Shown here: positions 8,861-15,611 of the stretch, piece by piece | Layout: every line of letters begins with the position of its first letter | Position numbering within the stretch: position 1 is the stretch's first letter | DNA from: Flavobacterium zhairuonense | GTDB lineage: Bacteria; Bacteroidota; Bacteroidia; Flavobacteriales; Flavobacteriaceae | Assembly (NCBI RefSeq): GCF_004352915.1 | Contig: NZ_SJSY01000057.1 | Span: forward strand, 1-44,108 | Direction: 5' to 3' | DNA length: 44,108 bases | Position numbers and translations under genes: made by a program | The notes under the pieces: generated by a model | What the model saw: only the letters and a program-made list of their open reading frames with translations | What the model was told of the DNA's origin: nothing | Databases searched by the model: none

Positions 8861-10169
8861 TAACCCTTGGTTCTGGATTCCTTTTTTAAACTTTGCATCC
8901 GGATTGCCTTATGCCATAATTATTTCGGTTTCGGTAATTATGTACAAAAATCTCGGAATTTCAAATGAAGACATTGGAATCTACACCAGTTTATTATATC
9001 TTCCTTGGGTAGTAAAACCGCTTTGGAGTCCGCTTGTTGAATTGGTTGGAACCAAAAGAAAATGGTTTTTATCGATGCAATTATTAATTTCAATTGCCTT
9101 TTTATTAGTCGGATTAACGATTCCGACGAACGGGTTTTTCATGATGTCGTTAGCCATATTTTGGGTTGCCGCTTTTGCTTCGGCTTCAAATGATATTGCA
9201 ACCGACGGTTTCTATTTATTGGTTTTGCCGGAAGACAAACAATCTTTCTTTATCGGAATCAGAAGTACTTTCTATAGACTTTCAATGCTTGCCGGAAACG
9301 GATTGGTGGTGCTTTTTGCTGGATATTTGGAACATAAATATGGAGACAATACCAAAGCTTGGTCGTACACGATGATTTTTGTTGGTTTAGTAATGACATT
9401 CATAACAGCGTACAATTTTATTTTTACACCAAAAAATGAGATTAATGTCGTAGAAAGCAAGAAAGAAACAACGCACCAAAACTTTGGAACGATATTTACC
9501 AGCTTCTTCCAGAAAAAACAAATCGGATTGGTGTTAGCTTTTATTCTGATTTTCCGATTAGGAGAATCACAATTGCTTAAAATGCTAAGTCCATTCCTAT
9601 TAGATTCTAAAGAATTAGGCGGAATGGGATTAGACACGGAAGCAGTTGGAATCATTTATGGGACATTAGGAATCTCTGCTTTAACAATTGGTGGAATTTT
9701 GGGTGGAATTGCAATCTCAAAACACGGACTTACTAAATGGATGTTTCCAATGTTTTTAGCAATGCATCTCCCAATTCTTGGTTTTATTGGCTTGGCTCAT
9801 TTTCAACCACAAGAATTATTTCATCTTCATTTAAATTTATATTTTTTCGAAATAAATTCTCCATTAAATCTTTATACTTGTATTACAGTTGTTTTAGAGC
9901 AATTTGGTTATGGTTTTGGATTTACCGGTTTCATGATGTTTTTAATTCATGTTGCCGAAGGAGAATCAAAAACAGCGCATTATGCACTTGCAACCGGATT
10001 TATGGCATTAGGAATGATGCTTCCGGGAATGCTGAGCGGTTTTATACAACAATATTTGGGTTATCAAAACTTTTTTGTTTGGGTTTTGATTACCACAATT
10101 CCAGGTCTTATTTTATCACGTTTTTTAATTTTCCCGAAGGATTTCGGAAAAAAATCAGAAGAAGTTTAA
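8847..10169 (+). CDS. AmpG-like MFS muropeptide permease
   Basis: A 440-residue, twelve-span major facilitator beginning with WFWIPFLNFASGLPYAIIISVSVIMYKNLG. The F-x-SGLP start and the following GIYTSLLYLPWVVKPLWSPLVE are typical of the AmpG/acetyl-CoA transporter branch. AmpG carries GlcNAc-anhydroMurNAc (peptides) across the inner membrane. The gene starts inside the end of the secreted glycosidase gene and lies between anmK and the GH3 gene, which fits muropeptide import. Substrate assignment rests on context plus family resemblance. Confidence 0.85.
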   Translation: MKTDNNPWFWIPFLNFASGLPYAIIISVSVIMYKNLGISNEDIGIYTSLLYLPWVVKPLWSPLVELVGTKRKWFLSMQLLISIAFLLVGLTIPTNGFFMMSLAIFWVAAFASASNDIATDGFYLLVLPEDKQSFFIGIRSTFYRLSMLAGNGLVVLFAGYLEHKYGDNTKAWSYTMIFVGLVMTFITAYNFIFTPKNEINVVESKKETTHQNFGTIFTSFFQKKQIGLVLAFILIFRLGESQLLKMLSPFLLDSKELGGMGLDTEAVGIIYGTLGISALTIGGILGGIAISKHGLTKWMFPMFLAMHLPILGFIGLAHFQPQELFHLHLNLYFFEINSPLNLYTCITVVLEQFGYGFGFTGFMMFLIHVAEGESKTAHYALATGFMALGMMLPGMLSGFIQQYLGYQNFFVWVLITTIPGLILSRFLIFPKDFGKKSEEV

Positions 10170-10191
10170 ACCCCAAATCAAACTTTTACCT

Positions 10192-10533
10192 ATGGAAATC
10201 AATGAAAATTTGCAGGCCGAACGCAACTTGAAAGGAGCTGAGTTCGAAAAAAATGGAAATCTTGAAAAAGCAATTGAATTGTATGAGGAAAATGTAGCGG
10301 AAAGCTTTAAAGGAAATCATCCTTACGATCGTTTAGCTACGATCTACAAAAATCAGCTTGATCTTGAAAACGAAATCAGGGTTTTAGAAAAAGCTATTTT
10401 GGTTTACGAAGAAATTACACTCATAGATCGATTGGAAGGTTTGCCAAAACTCTTCCGCTTTAAAAACCGATTAGAAAAGGCAATTGAAACTAAAAAGCAA
10501 TTGGCTAAGCAGAAAAAGGCTAAACTGAAATAA
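10192..10533 (+). CDS. small TPR-like protein, 113 aa
   Basis: A soluble, Lys/Glu-rich helical protein. LKGAEFEKNGNLEKAIELYEENVAE reads as one tetratricopeptide unit, and a second helical pair follows (PYDRLATIYKNQLDLENEIRVLEKAILVYEEI). The C-terminus is a basic AKQKKAKLK tail. It begins 22 bases after the permease stop and may be in the same transcript. A scaffold or binding role is likely but unproven. Confidence 0.65.
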   Translation: MEINENLQAERNLKGAEFEKNGNLEKAIELYEENVAESFKGNHPYDRLATIYKNQLDLENEIRVLEKAILVYEEITLIDRLEGLPKLFRFKNRLEKAIETKKQLAKQKKAKLK

Positions 10534-10559
10534 ATTAAACGAAGCTTAATTTTCTTTTT

Positions 10560-10616
10560 ACCATTAAGAAATTAAGTTCATAAAGTTTGGCTTAAATTAC
10601 TTAATGCCTTAATGGT
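10560..10616. repeat. inverted repeat / possible terminator
   Basis: ACCATTAAGNAATTAAG at 10560-10576 is complementary to CTTAATGCCTTAATGGT at 10600-10616 with a loop of about 23 bases. It sits between the TPR-like gene and the acetyltransferase and is built from the repeated word ATTAAG, like the other long intergenic hairpins here. There is no strong T-tract after it. Confidence 0.6.
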
Positions 10617-10644
10617 GAAACAAGTAAACTTTTTTTATTAAGTT

Positions 10645-11094
10645 ATGATTACTTTAAAACGAACCAATTCAGACGATATCGATTTTATAAATCTCGTTGC
10701 TTTATTAGATAAAGATTTAGCAATTAGAGATGGCGACGATCATGCATTTTACAATCAGTTTAATAAAACCGATAAAATAAAACATGCGATTGTTTATTAC
10801 GAAAATGGCGTTCCTGTTGGTTGTGGCGCTTTTCGCGAAAAAGAAAACGACAAAACCGAAATCAAACGAATGTACGTTCATCCTGACTTTCGCAACAAAG
10901 GAATTGCTTCTAAGGTTTTAGCCGAATTAGAAATTTGGGCCAAAGAAGTGGGTTACACGTATACCATTTTGGAAACAGGAAAAAACCAGCCCGAAGCCAT
11001 CAACTTATATCAAAAATTAAATTATACCATCATTCCAAATTATCCGCCTTATGAAAAAATGGATAATAGTGTTTGCATGAAAAAGACTTTATAA
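10645..11094 (+). CDS. GNAT family N-acetyltransferase
   Basis: A 149-residue acetyltransferase. EIKRMYVHPDFRNKGIASKVLAELEIWAKE (residues about 73-102) is the GNAT acetyl-CoA binding motif with the RxxGIA pyrophosphate loop, and AINLYQKLNYTII near the end is the usual motif B. Substrate unknown. Its stop lies two bases before the GH3 start, so it is very likely part of the peptidoglycan recycling transcript. Acetylation of an amino sugar is possible but is inference. Confidence 0.8.
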   Translation: MITLKRTNSDDIDFINLVALLDKDLAIRDGDDHAFYNQFNKTDKIKHAIVYYENGVPVGCGAFREKENDKTEIKRMYVHPDFRNKGIASKVLAELEIWAKEVGYTYTILETGKNQPEAINLYQKLNYTIIPNYPPYEKMDNSVCMKKTL

Positions 11095-11096
11095 TA

Positions 11097-12710
11097 ATGA
11101 AAATTACTGCCGAAGCATTACGACAAAGAATAGGACAATTCTTTTTTCCTGCCGTTTTTATCAACGATACCGAGGAAAATATTCAAGAAACCGAACGCCT
11201 AATTAAAGAACATAATATTGGCGGGTTGACCTTTTTTCACAGTCGTGCGAGCGCCGCAACGAATTACGAAAGCAAGAAAAAAGTTGTTTTTAATGACGAC
11301 AGTTACGAAAAAATTAAAGTCTTAATTGCTCGTTACCAAAAAGCCGCTTCTACTCCACTTTTAATCAGTATTGATGCCGAATGGGGATTAGCAATGCGCA
11401 TCGAAAAAACACCACAATATCCGTATGCGATTACACTTGGGGCTTTGCCACAAAACAAAGCTGCTTTGGTTTACGAAGTTGGAAAACAAATTGGATTGGA
11501 TTTAAAAGCAGCCGGAATTCAGTATAATTTATCGCCTTTGGCCGACATCAATAATAATCCGAACAATCCGGTTATTGGTTATCGTTCTTTTGGTGAAAAC
11601 AAAGAAAAAGTAGCTGATTTTGCTGTGGAATATTTAAAAGGAATGTCAGAAGTTGGTGTTTTAGGCTGTCTAAAACATTTTCCTGGACATGGAAATACAA
11701 ATGTCGATTCGCATTTAGGATTGCCGGTTTTAAAGGAAACTTTAGACGAATTAATGGAAAACGAATTATATCCGTTCATCAAAGGAATTGAAAATAATGT
11801 TGATTCGATTATGATTGGACATTTGGCTGTTCCGAGTTTGAACGATGGAAAAGATACATCGGCAACTTTATCAAAAGCCGTTATTCAAGATCTTTTGCGT
11901 GATAAATTGGGTTACGATGGTTTAGTAATTTCTGATGCCTTGAATATGCACAGCGTTTCTAAACTATATGAAACAAAAGGGCAACTGGAATGGGAAGCTT
12001 TCAATGCTGGAAACGATGTTTTATGCTTTGCCGAAAATGTTCCTGAAGGAATTGAAGCTATCTTTAAAAATGCATCGCCAGAACGCATCGAAGAAAGTTA
12101 TAACAGAATCATGAAAGCCAAAGAAAAAGCAGGAATCCTTTCTGGAAATACCGCTGTATCAGGCGAATTAGATTTCGAAAAAACATCAAAATTAAACCTG
12201 GAAATTGCTCAAAATGCGATTACCTCAATTATCGATAACTCTAGCGCAGAATTAGCATTTGAAGCTCAGAAAAACAACAAATTAGCCAAACTGAGTTTGT
12301 ATAAAAATACCGAAAATACGTTCTTTAAAACTTTAAATGCAAAATTATCTTCACCGGAATTTGCTTTTGAAAATCTAGAAATTTCAGATATTACTTCAAT
12401 CAAAAAAGAATTAGAAAATTTCGAAACGATTATCATTTCTTTATTTGTTCCAAAAGCAAAACCTTTGAATAATTTTGAAATTGACAACGAAGTTTTAGGC
12501 TTACTTTCTGATTTACTTCAAAGCAAAAAATGTATTGTTTACGTTTTCGGAAATCCATATTCTTTACCGTTAATTCCTAATCTCAAAAAAGCTTTAGGAC
12601 TGGTTGAAGCGTATCAGGATTTTGAAGAATTTCAAAAAACAGCAGGAATTCAATTTTTAGAAAAAAATAGTTTCAGCGGATCCTTACCCGTAAATATTGA
12701 AATTCAATAA
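11097..12710 (+). CDS. nagZ: glycoside hydrolase family 3, NagZ-type beta-N-acetylglucosaminidase
   Basis: Should remove GlcNAc from GlcNAc-anhydroMurNAc in the cytoplasm, feeding AnmK. The hallmark KHFPGHGNTNVDSHLGLPVL (about residues 193-212) contains the Asp-His dyad specific to NagZ-type GH3 enzymes. VISDALNM (about 277) supplies the nucleophilic Asp, and SIDAEWGLAMRI lies about residue 93. There is no signal peptide, which agrees with a recycling role. At 537 aa it is longer than E. coli NagZ (341 aa) and has a C-terminal domain, as in Gram-positive NagZ. The ATG at 11097 is preferred to a TTG at 11073 that would overlap the acetyltransferase. Some Bacteroidota GH3 proteins of this layout have other substrates, so the symbol is moderately sure. 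Confidence 0.85.
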   Translation: MKITAEALRQRIGQFFFPAVFINDTEENIQETERLIKEHNIGGLTFFHSRASAATNYESKKKVVFNDDSYEKIKVLIARYQKAASTPLLISIDAEWGLAMRIEKTPQYPYAITLGALPQNKAALVYEVGKQIGLDLKAAGIQYNLSPLADINNNPNNPVIGYRSFGENKEKVADFAVEYLKGMSEVGVLGCLKHFPGHGNTNVDSHLGLPVLKETLDELMENELYPFIKGIENNVDSIMIGHLAVPSLNDGKDTSATLSKAVIQDLLRDKLGYDGLVISDALNMHSVSKLYETKGQLEWEAFNAGNDVLCFAENVPEGIEAIFKNASPERIEESYNRIMKAKEKAGILSGNTAVSGELDFEKTSKLNLEIAQNAITSIIDNSSAELAFEAQKNNKLAKLSLYKNTENTFFKTLNAKLSSPEFAFENLEISDITSIKKELENFETIIISLFVPKAKPLNNFEIDNEVLGLLSDLLQSKKCIVYVFGNPYSLPLIPNLKKALGLVEAYQDFEEFQKTAGIQFLEKNSFSGSLPVNIEIQ

Positions 12711-12768
12711 GTTAAAACACGAAATAGTCAAAATTTATCAACTTATAAATTTTTATAATCACATCTTA

Positions 12769-12800
12769 TTGTAAGAATCTGGACTTATAGCCTACTTTTG
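12769..12800 (+). promoter_or_regulatory. Bacteroidota-type promoter of the peroxiredoxin gene
   Basis: TACTTTTG at 12793-12800 matches the TAnnTTTG -7 element, and a TTG at 12769-12771 lies 21 bases upstream as the -33 element. The leader to the ATG is about 30 bases. Confidence 0.7.
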
Positions 12801-12835
12801 CACCAGAAATAAATATTTAACGTAAAACAAAAACT

Positions 12836-13474
12836 ATGTCTTTAGTAGGAAAAAAATTCCCAAGTATTGCAGTAGATGCTATCTCAGAAATGGGTGACAA
12901 TTTAAAAATCAACATTTTTGAAGAAGCAGTAAACAACAATAAAAAAGTACTTTTATTTTGGTACCCAAAAGATTTTACTTTTGTATGTCCAACAGAATTA
13001 CACGCCTTTCAAGCTGCATTACCAGAATTCGAAAAAAGAAATACTATCGTAATTGGTGCTTCTTGCGACACAAACGAGGTTCACTTTGCTTGGTTAAATA
13101 CTCCAAAAAACAATGGTGGAATCGAAGGTGTTACTTACCCAATTTTAGCAGATACAAACCGTAACTTAGCTAACATTTTAGGTATTCTTGATATCGAATC
13201 TACAAGCTATAGCGAAGATACTGACTCAGTTATCATCGAAGGTTCAAACGTAACTTACAGAGCTACTTACCTAATTGACGAAACTGGAAAAATCTTCCAC
13301 GAAAGTGTAAACGATATGCCATTAGGACGTAACGTAAACGAATACTTAAGAATGGTTGACGCTTACACTCACATCCAAACTAAAGGTGAAGTTTGTCCTG
13401 CAAACTGGGAAGCTGGTAAAGAAGCAATGTCTGCTGACAGAATCAGTACAGCTGAATACTTAAGCGCTAATTAA
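12836..13474 (+). CDS. 2-Cys peroxiredoxin (AhpC/Prx1 class)
   Basis: Reduces hydrogen peroxide and organic peroxides. YPKDFTFVCPTEL puts the peroxidatic Cys at residue 51, and GEVCPANWEAG gives the resolving Cys near residue 187, so it is a typical 2-Cys enzyme. Length (212 aa) is normal for the family. A thioredoxin-like gene follows after a hairpin-rich gap and is the natural reductant. Codon usage appears more optimised (AAC, GGT, TTA rich) than in neighbours, consistent with high expression. Confidence 0.93.
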   Translation: MSLVGKKFPSIAVDAISEMGDNLKINIFEEAVNNNKKVLLFWYPKDFTFVCPTELHAFQAALPEFEKRNTIVIGASCDTNEVHFAWLNTPKNNGGIEGVTYPILADTNRNLANILGILDIESTSYSEDTDSVIIEGSNVTYRATYLIDETGKIFHESVNDMPLGRNVNEYLRMVDAYTHIQTKGEVCPANWEAGKEAMSADRISTAEYLSAN

Positions 13475-13486
13475 GCTGCTGAGATA

Positions 13487-13690
13487 CTAAGGTTCTAAGT
13501 TGCTAAGTTTTTTAGCTTAACTTTTGAATCTTACATACAATTCTACAATAAAAAGTCAAGAGATTCTAAGATTAAACTTAGATCTTAGAATCTCAACGAC
13601 TTAAAAAAAATCAAATAAATCCACACAAAGTTATTCGGTTCGAGAGCAAACTTAGCATCTTAGAACCTTAGCAACTTAGTGTCTAAAAAA
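13487..13690. repeat. nested inverted repeats of a CTAAG word
   Basis: GAGATTCTAAGAT at 13560-13572 pairs perfectly with ATCTTAGAATCTC at 13582-13594. Around it, CTAAGGTTCTAAGTTGCTAAG at 13487-13507 is mirrored by a TTAGAACCTTAGCAACTTAG segment at about 13660-13680. The whole 224-bp gap between peroxiredoxin and thioredoxin is thus a stack of hairpins. Confidence 0.75.
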
Positions 13691-13698
13691 TAGAAATT

Positions 13699-14007
13699 AT
13701 GTTAATCGACTTAAACGAAGATACGTTAGCAGATTTAGTTGCTAAAAATGAAAAAGTAGTAGTACAATATTCAGCTTCATGGTGTGGAAATTGCCGTATT
13801 ATGAAACCAAAATTCAAAAAATTAGCAACAGAAAATGAAGCTATCACTTTTGTTTTGGTTGATGCAGAAAATTCTCCTGAATCAAGAAAATTAGCTAATG
13901 TGAGCAACTTGCCAACATTCGCAACTTTCGTAAACGGACAATTGGTTGGTGAAACGCAAACTAACAAACAAGAAGTTTTAATTGATCTTGTAAACGCAAT
14001 TGCTTAA
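13699..14007 (+). CDS. thioredoxin-family protein
   Basis: A 102-residue single thioredoxin domain with active site SASWCGNCRIMKPKF (Cys29 and Cys32) and the cis-Pro segment SNLPTFATF near residue 74. The WCGNC variant differs from the classical WCGPC and is common in a Bacteroidota subgroup next to peroxiredoxins. No signal peptide, so it acts in the cytoplasm, probably reducing the upstream peroxiredoxin. Confidence 0.9.
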   Translation: MLIDLNEDTLADLVAKNEKVVVQYSASWCGNCRIMKPKFKKLATENEAITFVLVDAENSPESRKLANVSNLPTFATFVNGQLVGETQTNKQEVLIDLVNAIA

Positions 14008-14025
14008 ATTTAGATATTAGACTGG

Positions 14026-14106
14026 CTTAGATTTTTAGACTTCTTAGAATGTTGTCTATAAACTTTAAAAAGGTCTAAGAAGTCTAAGAATGTCTAAAAA
14101 TCTAAG
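14026..14106. repeat. inverted repeat between thioredoxin and the DUF6952-like gene
   Basis: CTTAGATTTTTAGACTTCTT at 14026-14045 is complementary to AAGAAGTCTAAGAATGTC plus TAAAAATCTAAG at 14078-14106. It is made of the same TCTAAG words as the hairpins after the peroxiredoxin gene. Confidence 0.7.
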
Positions 14107-14116
14107 AAATCTAAAC

Positions 14117-14374
14117 ATGAAATTACCCGTAATTAAGCATTTAACGCAATTCATCGAAGAAAACGATCAGGATTATATCATCGAAACGATCGAAGTTCTG
14201 GAAGCTATGACCGAAATTCCATCTTTAAAAGATGAAGAATTAGACGTAATTGGAGAATTGATTTCGAACATGTACGGCGCACTTGAAGTACAGAAACTTG
14301 TAGCTCAAGGAACAGATAAAAAAGAAGCTTTAAATACGTTTATGAAACGTGTTTTAGGCTCAATCGATAAATAA
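14117..14374 (+). CDS. conserved small protein, DUF6952-like, 85 aa
   Basis: The ATG at 14117 (MKLPVIKHLTQFIEEND) is chosen because the upstream ATG at 14090 lies inside the TCTAAG inverted repeat. The product is acidic and helical without cysteines. In my memory this small protein, called DUF6952, follows thioredoxin/peroxiredoxin genes in many Flavobacteriia. Function unknown; conserved linkage suggests a part in peroxide or thiol homeostasis. A strong terminator follows. Confidence 0.75.
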   Translation: MKLPVIKHLTQFIEENDQDYIIETIEVLEAMTEIPSLKDEELDVIGELISNMYGALEVQKLVAQGTDKKEALNTFMKRVLGSIDK

Positions 14375-14417
14375 ATCGGCCTCTTTTTCAAATAAAAAAC
14401 AAAAAAACATGACTGAG

Positions 14418-14449
14418 AAAGCGTTTCTAATTTTAGGGACGCTTTTTTT
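14418..14449 (+). terminator. Rho-independent terminator of the peroxiredoxin-thioredoxin block
   Basis: AAAGCGTTTCT at 14418-14428 pairs with AGGGACGCTTT at 14435-14445 (two GU pairs), with a six-base loop and a following run of T. Confidence 0.85.
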
Positions 14450-14497
14450 ATATTGTGGTAATTGGCACACGGATGACACGGATTCATTTCGTGAAGT

Positions 14498-14556
14498 CGC
14501 GGATTTAAACGGATTTTTTTTGTACGTAATCATAAAAAAATCCCTTTAAATCCGCG
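14498..14556. repeat. inverted repeat upstream of tpx
   Basis: CGCGGATTTAAACGG plus a T run at 14498-14520 is complementary to an A run plus TCCCTTTAAATCCGCG at 14534-14556, with one mismatch and a 13-base loop. The flanks repeat ACGGAT and ATCCG words. It is the main content of the 338-bp gap 14375-14712, together with the terminator and the tpx promoter. Confidence 0.75.
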
Positions 14557-14678
14557 TTTTTGCGTAAGCAAATCTGTATTATCCGCGTACAATCTATACA
14601 CAAATTAAGATAAAAATTTACCTCCTTAATCTCTCCTTAAACCCTTAACAAATACTTTTAGATTCAAATATTAATCCT

Positions 14679-14686
14679 TACTTTTG
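14679..14686 (+). promoter_or_regulatory. -7 element of tpx
   Basis: TACTTTTG fits TAnnTTTG and lies 27 bases before the tpx ATG. I see no convincing -33 TTG at the normal distance. Confidence 0.5.
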
Positions 14687-14712
14687 AGCCTCATTAATTT
14701 TAATCAAAAATC

Positions 14713-15210
14713 ATGGCATCTATTACATTAGGAGGGAATCCAGTTCATACATCAGGCGAATTGCCAGCAGTTGGATCGCAATTAGCTGACTTCAAATTAG
14801 TTCAAAACGATTTGTCTGTTGCTTCATTAAGCAATTTTGCAGGCAAAAAATTAGTTTTAAATATTTTCCCAAGTGTTGATACAGGAACTTGCGCAACATC
14901 TGTTAGAAAATTCAACGCAAGTGCAAGCGGATTAGAAAATACTACTGTTTTATGTATTTCTAGAGATTTACCTTTCGCTCAAAAACGTTTTTGTGGTGCT
15001 GAAGGTTTAGAAAATGTTGTAAACTTATCAGATTTTCAAACTGGTGCTTTTGGTAAAGCAAACGGATTAGAAATTATCGACGGTCCTTTAGCTGGTTTAC
15101 ATTCAAGAGCAATCATTGTTGTTGATGCCAACGGAAAAGTTCTTCACACAGAACAAGTTGCAGAAATTGCAAACGAACCAAATTACGAAGCAGCTTTAGC
15201 AGCACTATAA
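14713..15210 (+). CDS. tpx: thiol peroxidase
   Basis: An atypical 2-Cys peroxiredoxin that reduces alkyl hydroperoxides. The N-terminus [18 protein letters not shown] and the active site [15 protein letters not shown] (Cys60) are Tpx signatures. [12 protein letters not shown] supplies the resolving Cys94, matching the Cys61/Cys95 layout of the E. coli enzyme. Length (165 aa) is standard. The dgk gene follows after 13 bases, so they may share a transcript. Confidence 0.95.
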   Translation: MASITLGGNPVHTSGELPAVGSQLADFKLVQNDLSVASLSNFAGKKLVLNIFPSVDTGTCATSVRKFNASASGLENTTVLCISRDLPFAQKRFCGAEGLENVVNLSDFQTGAFGKANGLEIIDGPLAGLHSRAIIVVDANGKVLHTEQVAEIANEPNYEAALAAL

Positions 15211-15223
15211 TATTTTCCAATAA

Positions 15224-15598
15224 ATGGAGTTTCAAAAAGATAATACATTTGTTACAGGTCGGTTAAAAAGCATGACTTATGCTTTTAATGGAGCTGTAAA
15301 ATTGATTAAAACAGAACACAGCATTATGGTTCAATTCTCATTGGGAATTATCATGACTATTGCTGGGTTCTATTTTCATATTTCACAAACCGAATGGCTA
15401 TGTCAAACCTTAGCCATTGGTTTAGTTCTAGCTGTTGAAGGACTCAACACGGCTGTTGAAAAAATTGCCGATTTTATTCATCCTGATTACAGCAAACGAA
15501 TTGGATTTATTAAAGATATTGCTGCCGGAGCGGTATTTTTTGCCGCAATGACTGCAATAGCAATTGGCTTAATTATTTATATCCCAAAATTTATATAG
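15224..15598 (+). CDS. diacylglycerol/undecaprenol kinase family protein
   Basis: A small (124 aa) integral membrane kinase of the DgkA family. EGLNTAVEKIADFIHPDYSKRIGFIKDIAAGAVFFAAM (about residues 72-109) is the family signature with the Glu and Asp residues that coordinate Mg-ATP. Three hydrophobic spans are visible. It may phosphorylate undecaprenol or diacylglycerol; the sequence does not settle which. It lies 13 bases upstream of ftsK. Confidence 0.88.
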   Translation: MEFQKDNTFVTGRLKSMTYAFNGAVKLIKTEHSIMVQFSLGIIMTIAGFYFHISQTEWLCQTLAIGLVLAVEGLNTAVEKIADFIHPDYSKRIGFIKDIAAGAVFFAAMTAIAIGLIIYIPKFI

Positions 15599-15611
15599 GC
15601 GAAACGCAAGA

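Noticed and set aside
9737..10231. 164-codon ORF in the permease region
   Set aside because: Alternative frame of the AmpG-like gene, Phe/Ser/Tyr-rich without any motif.
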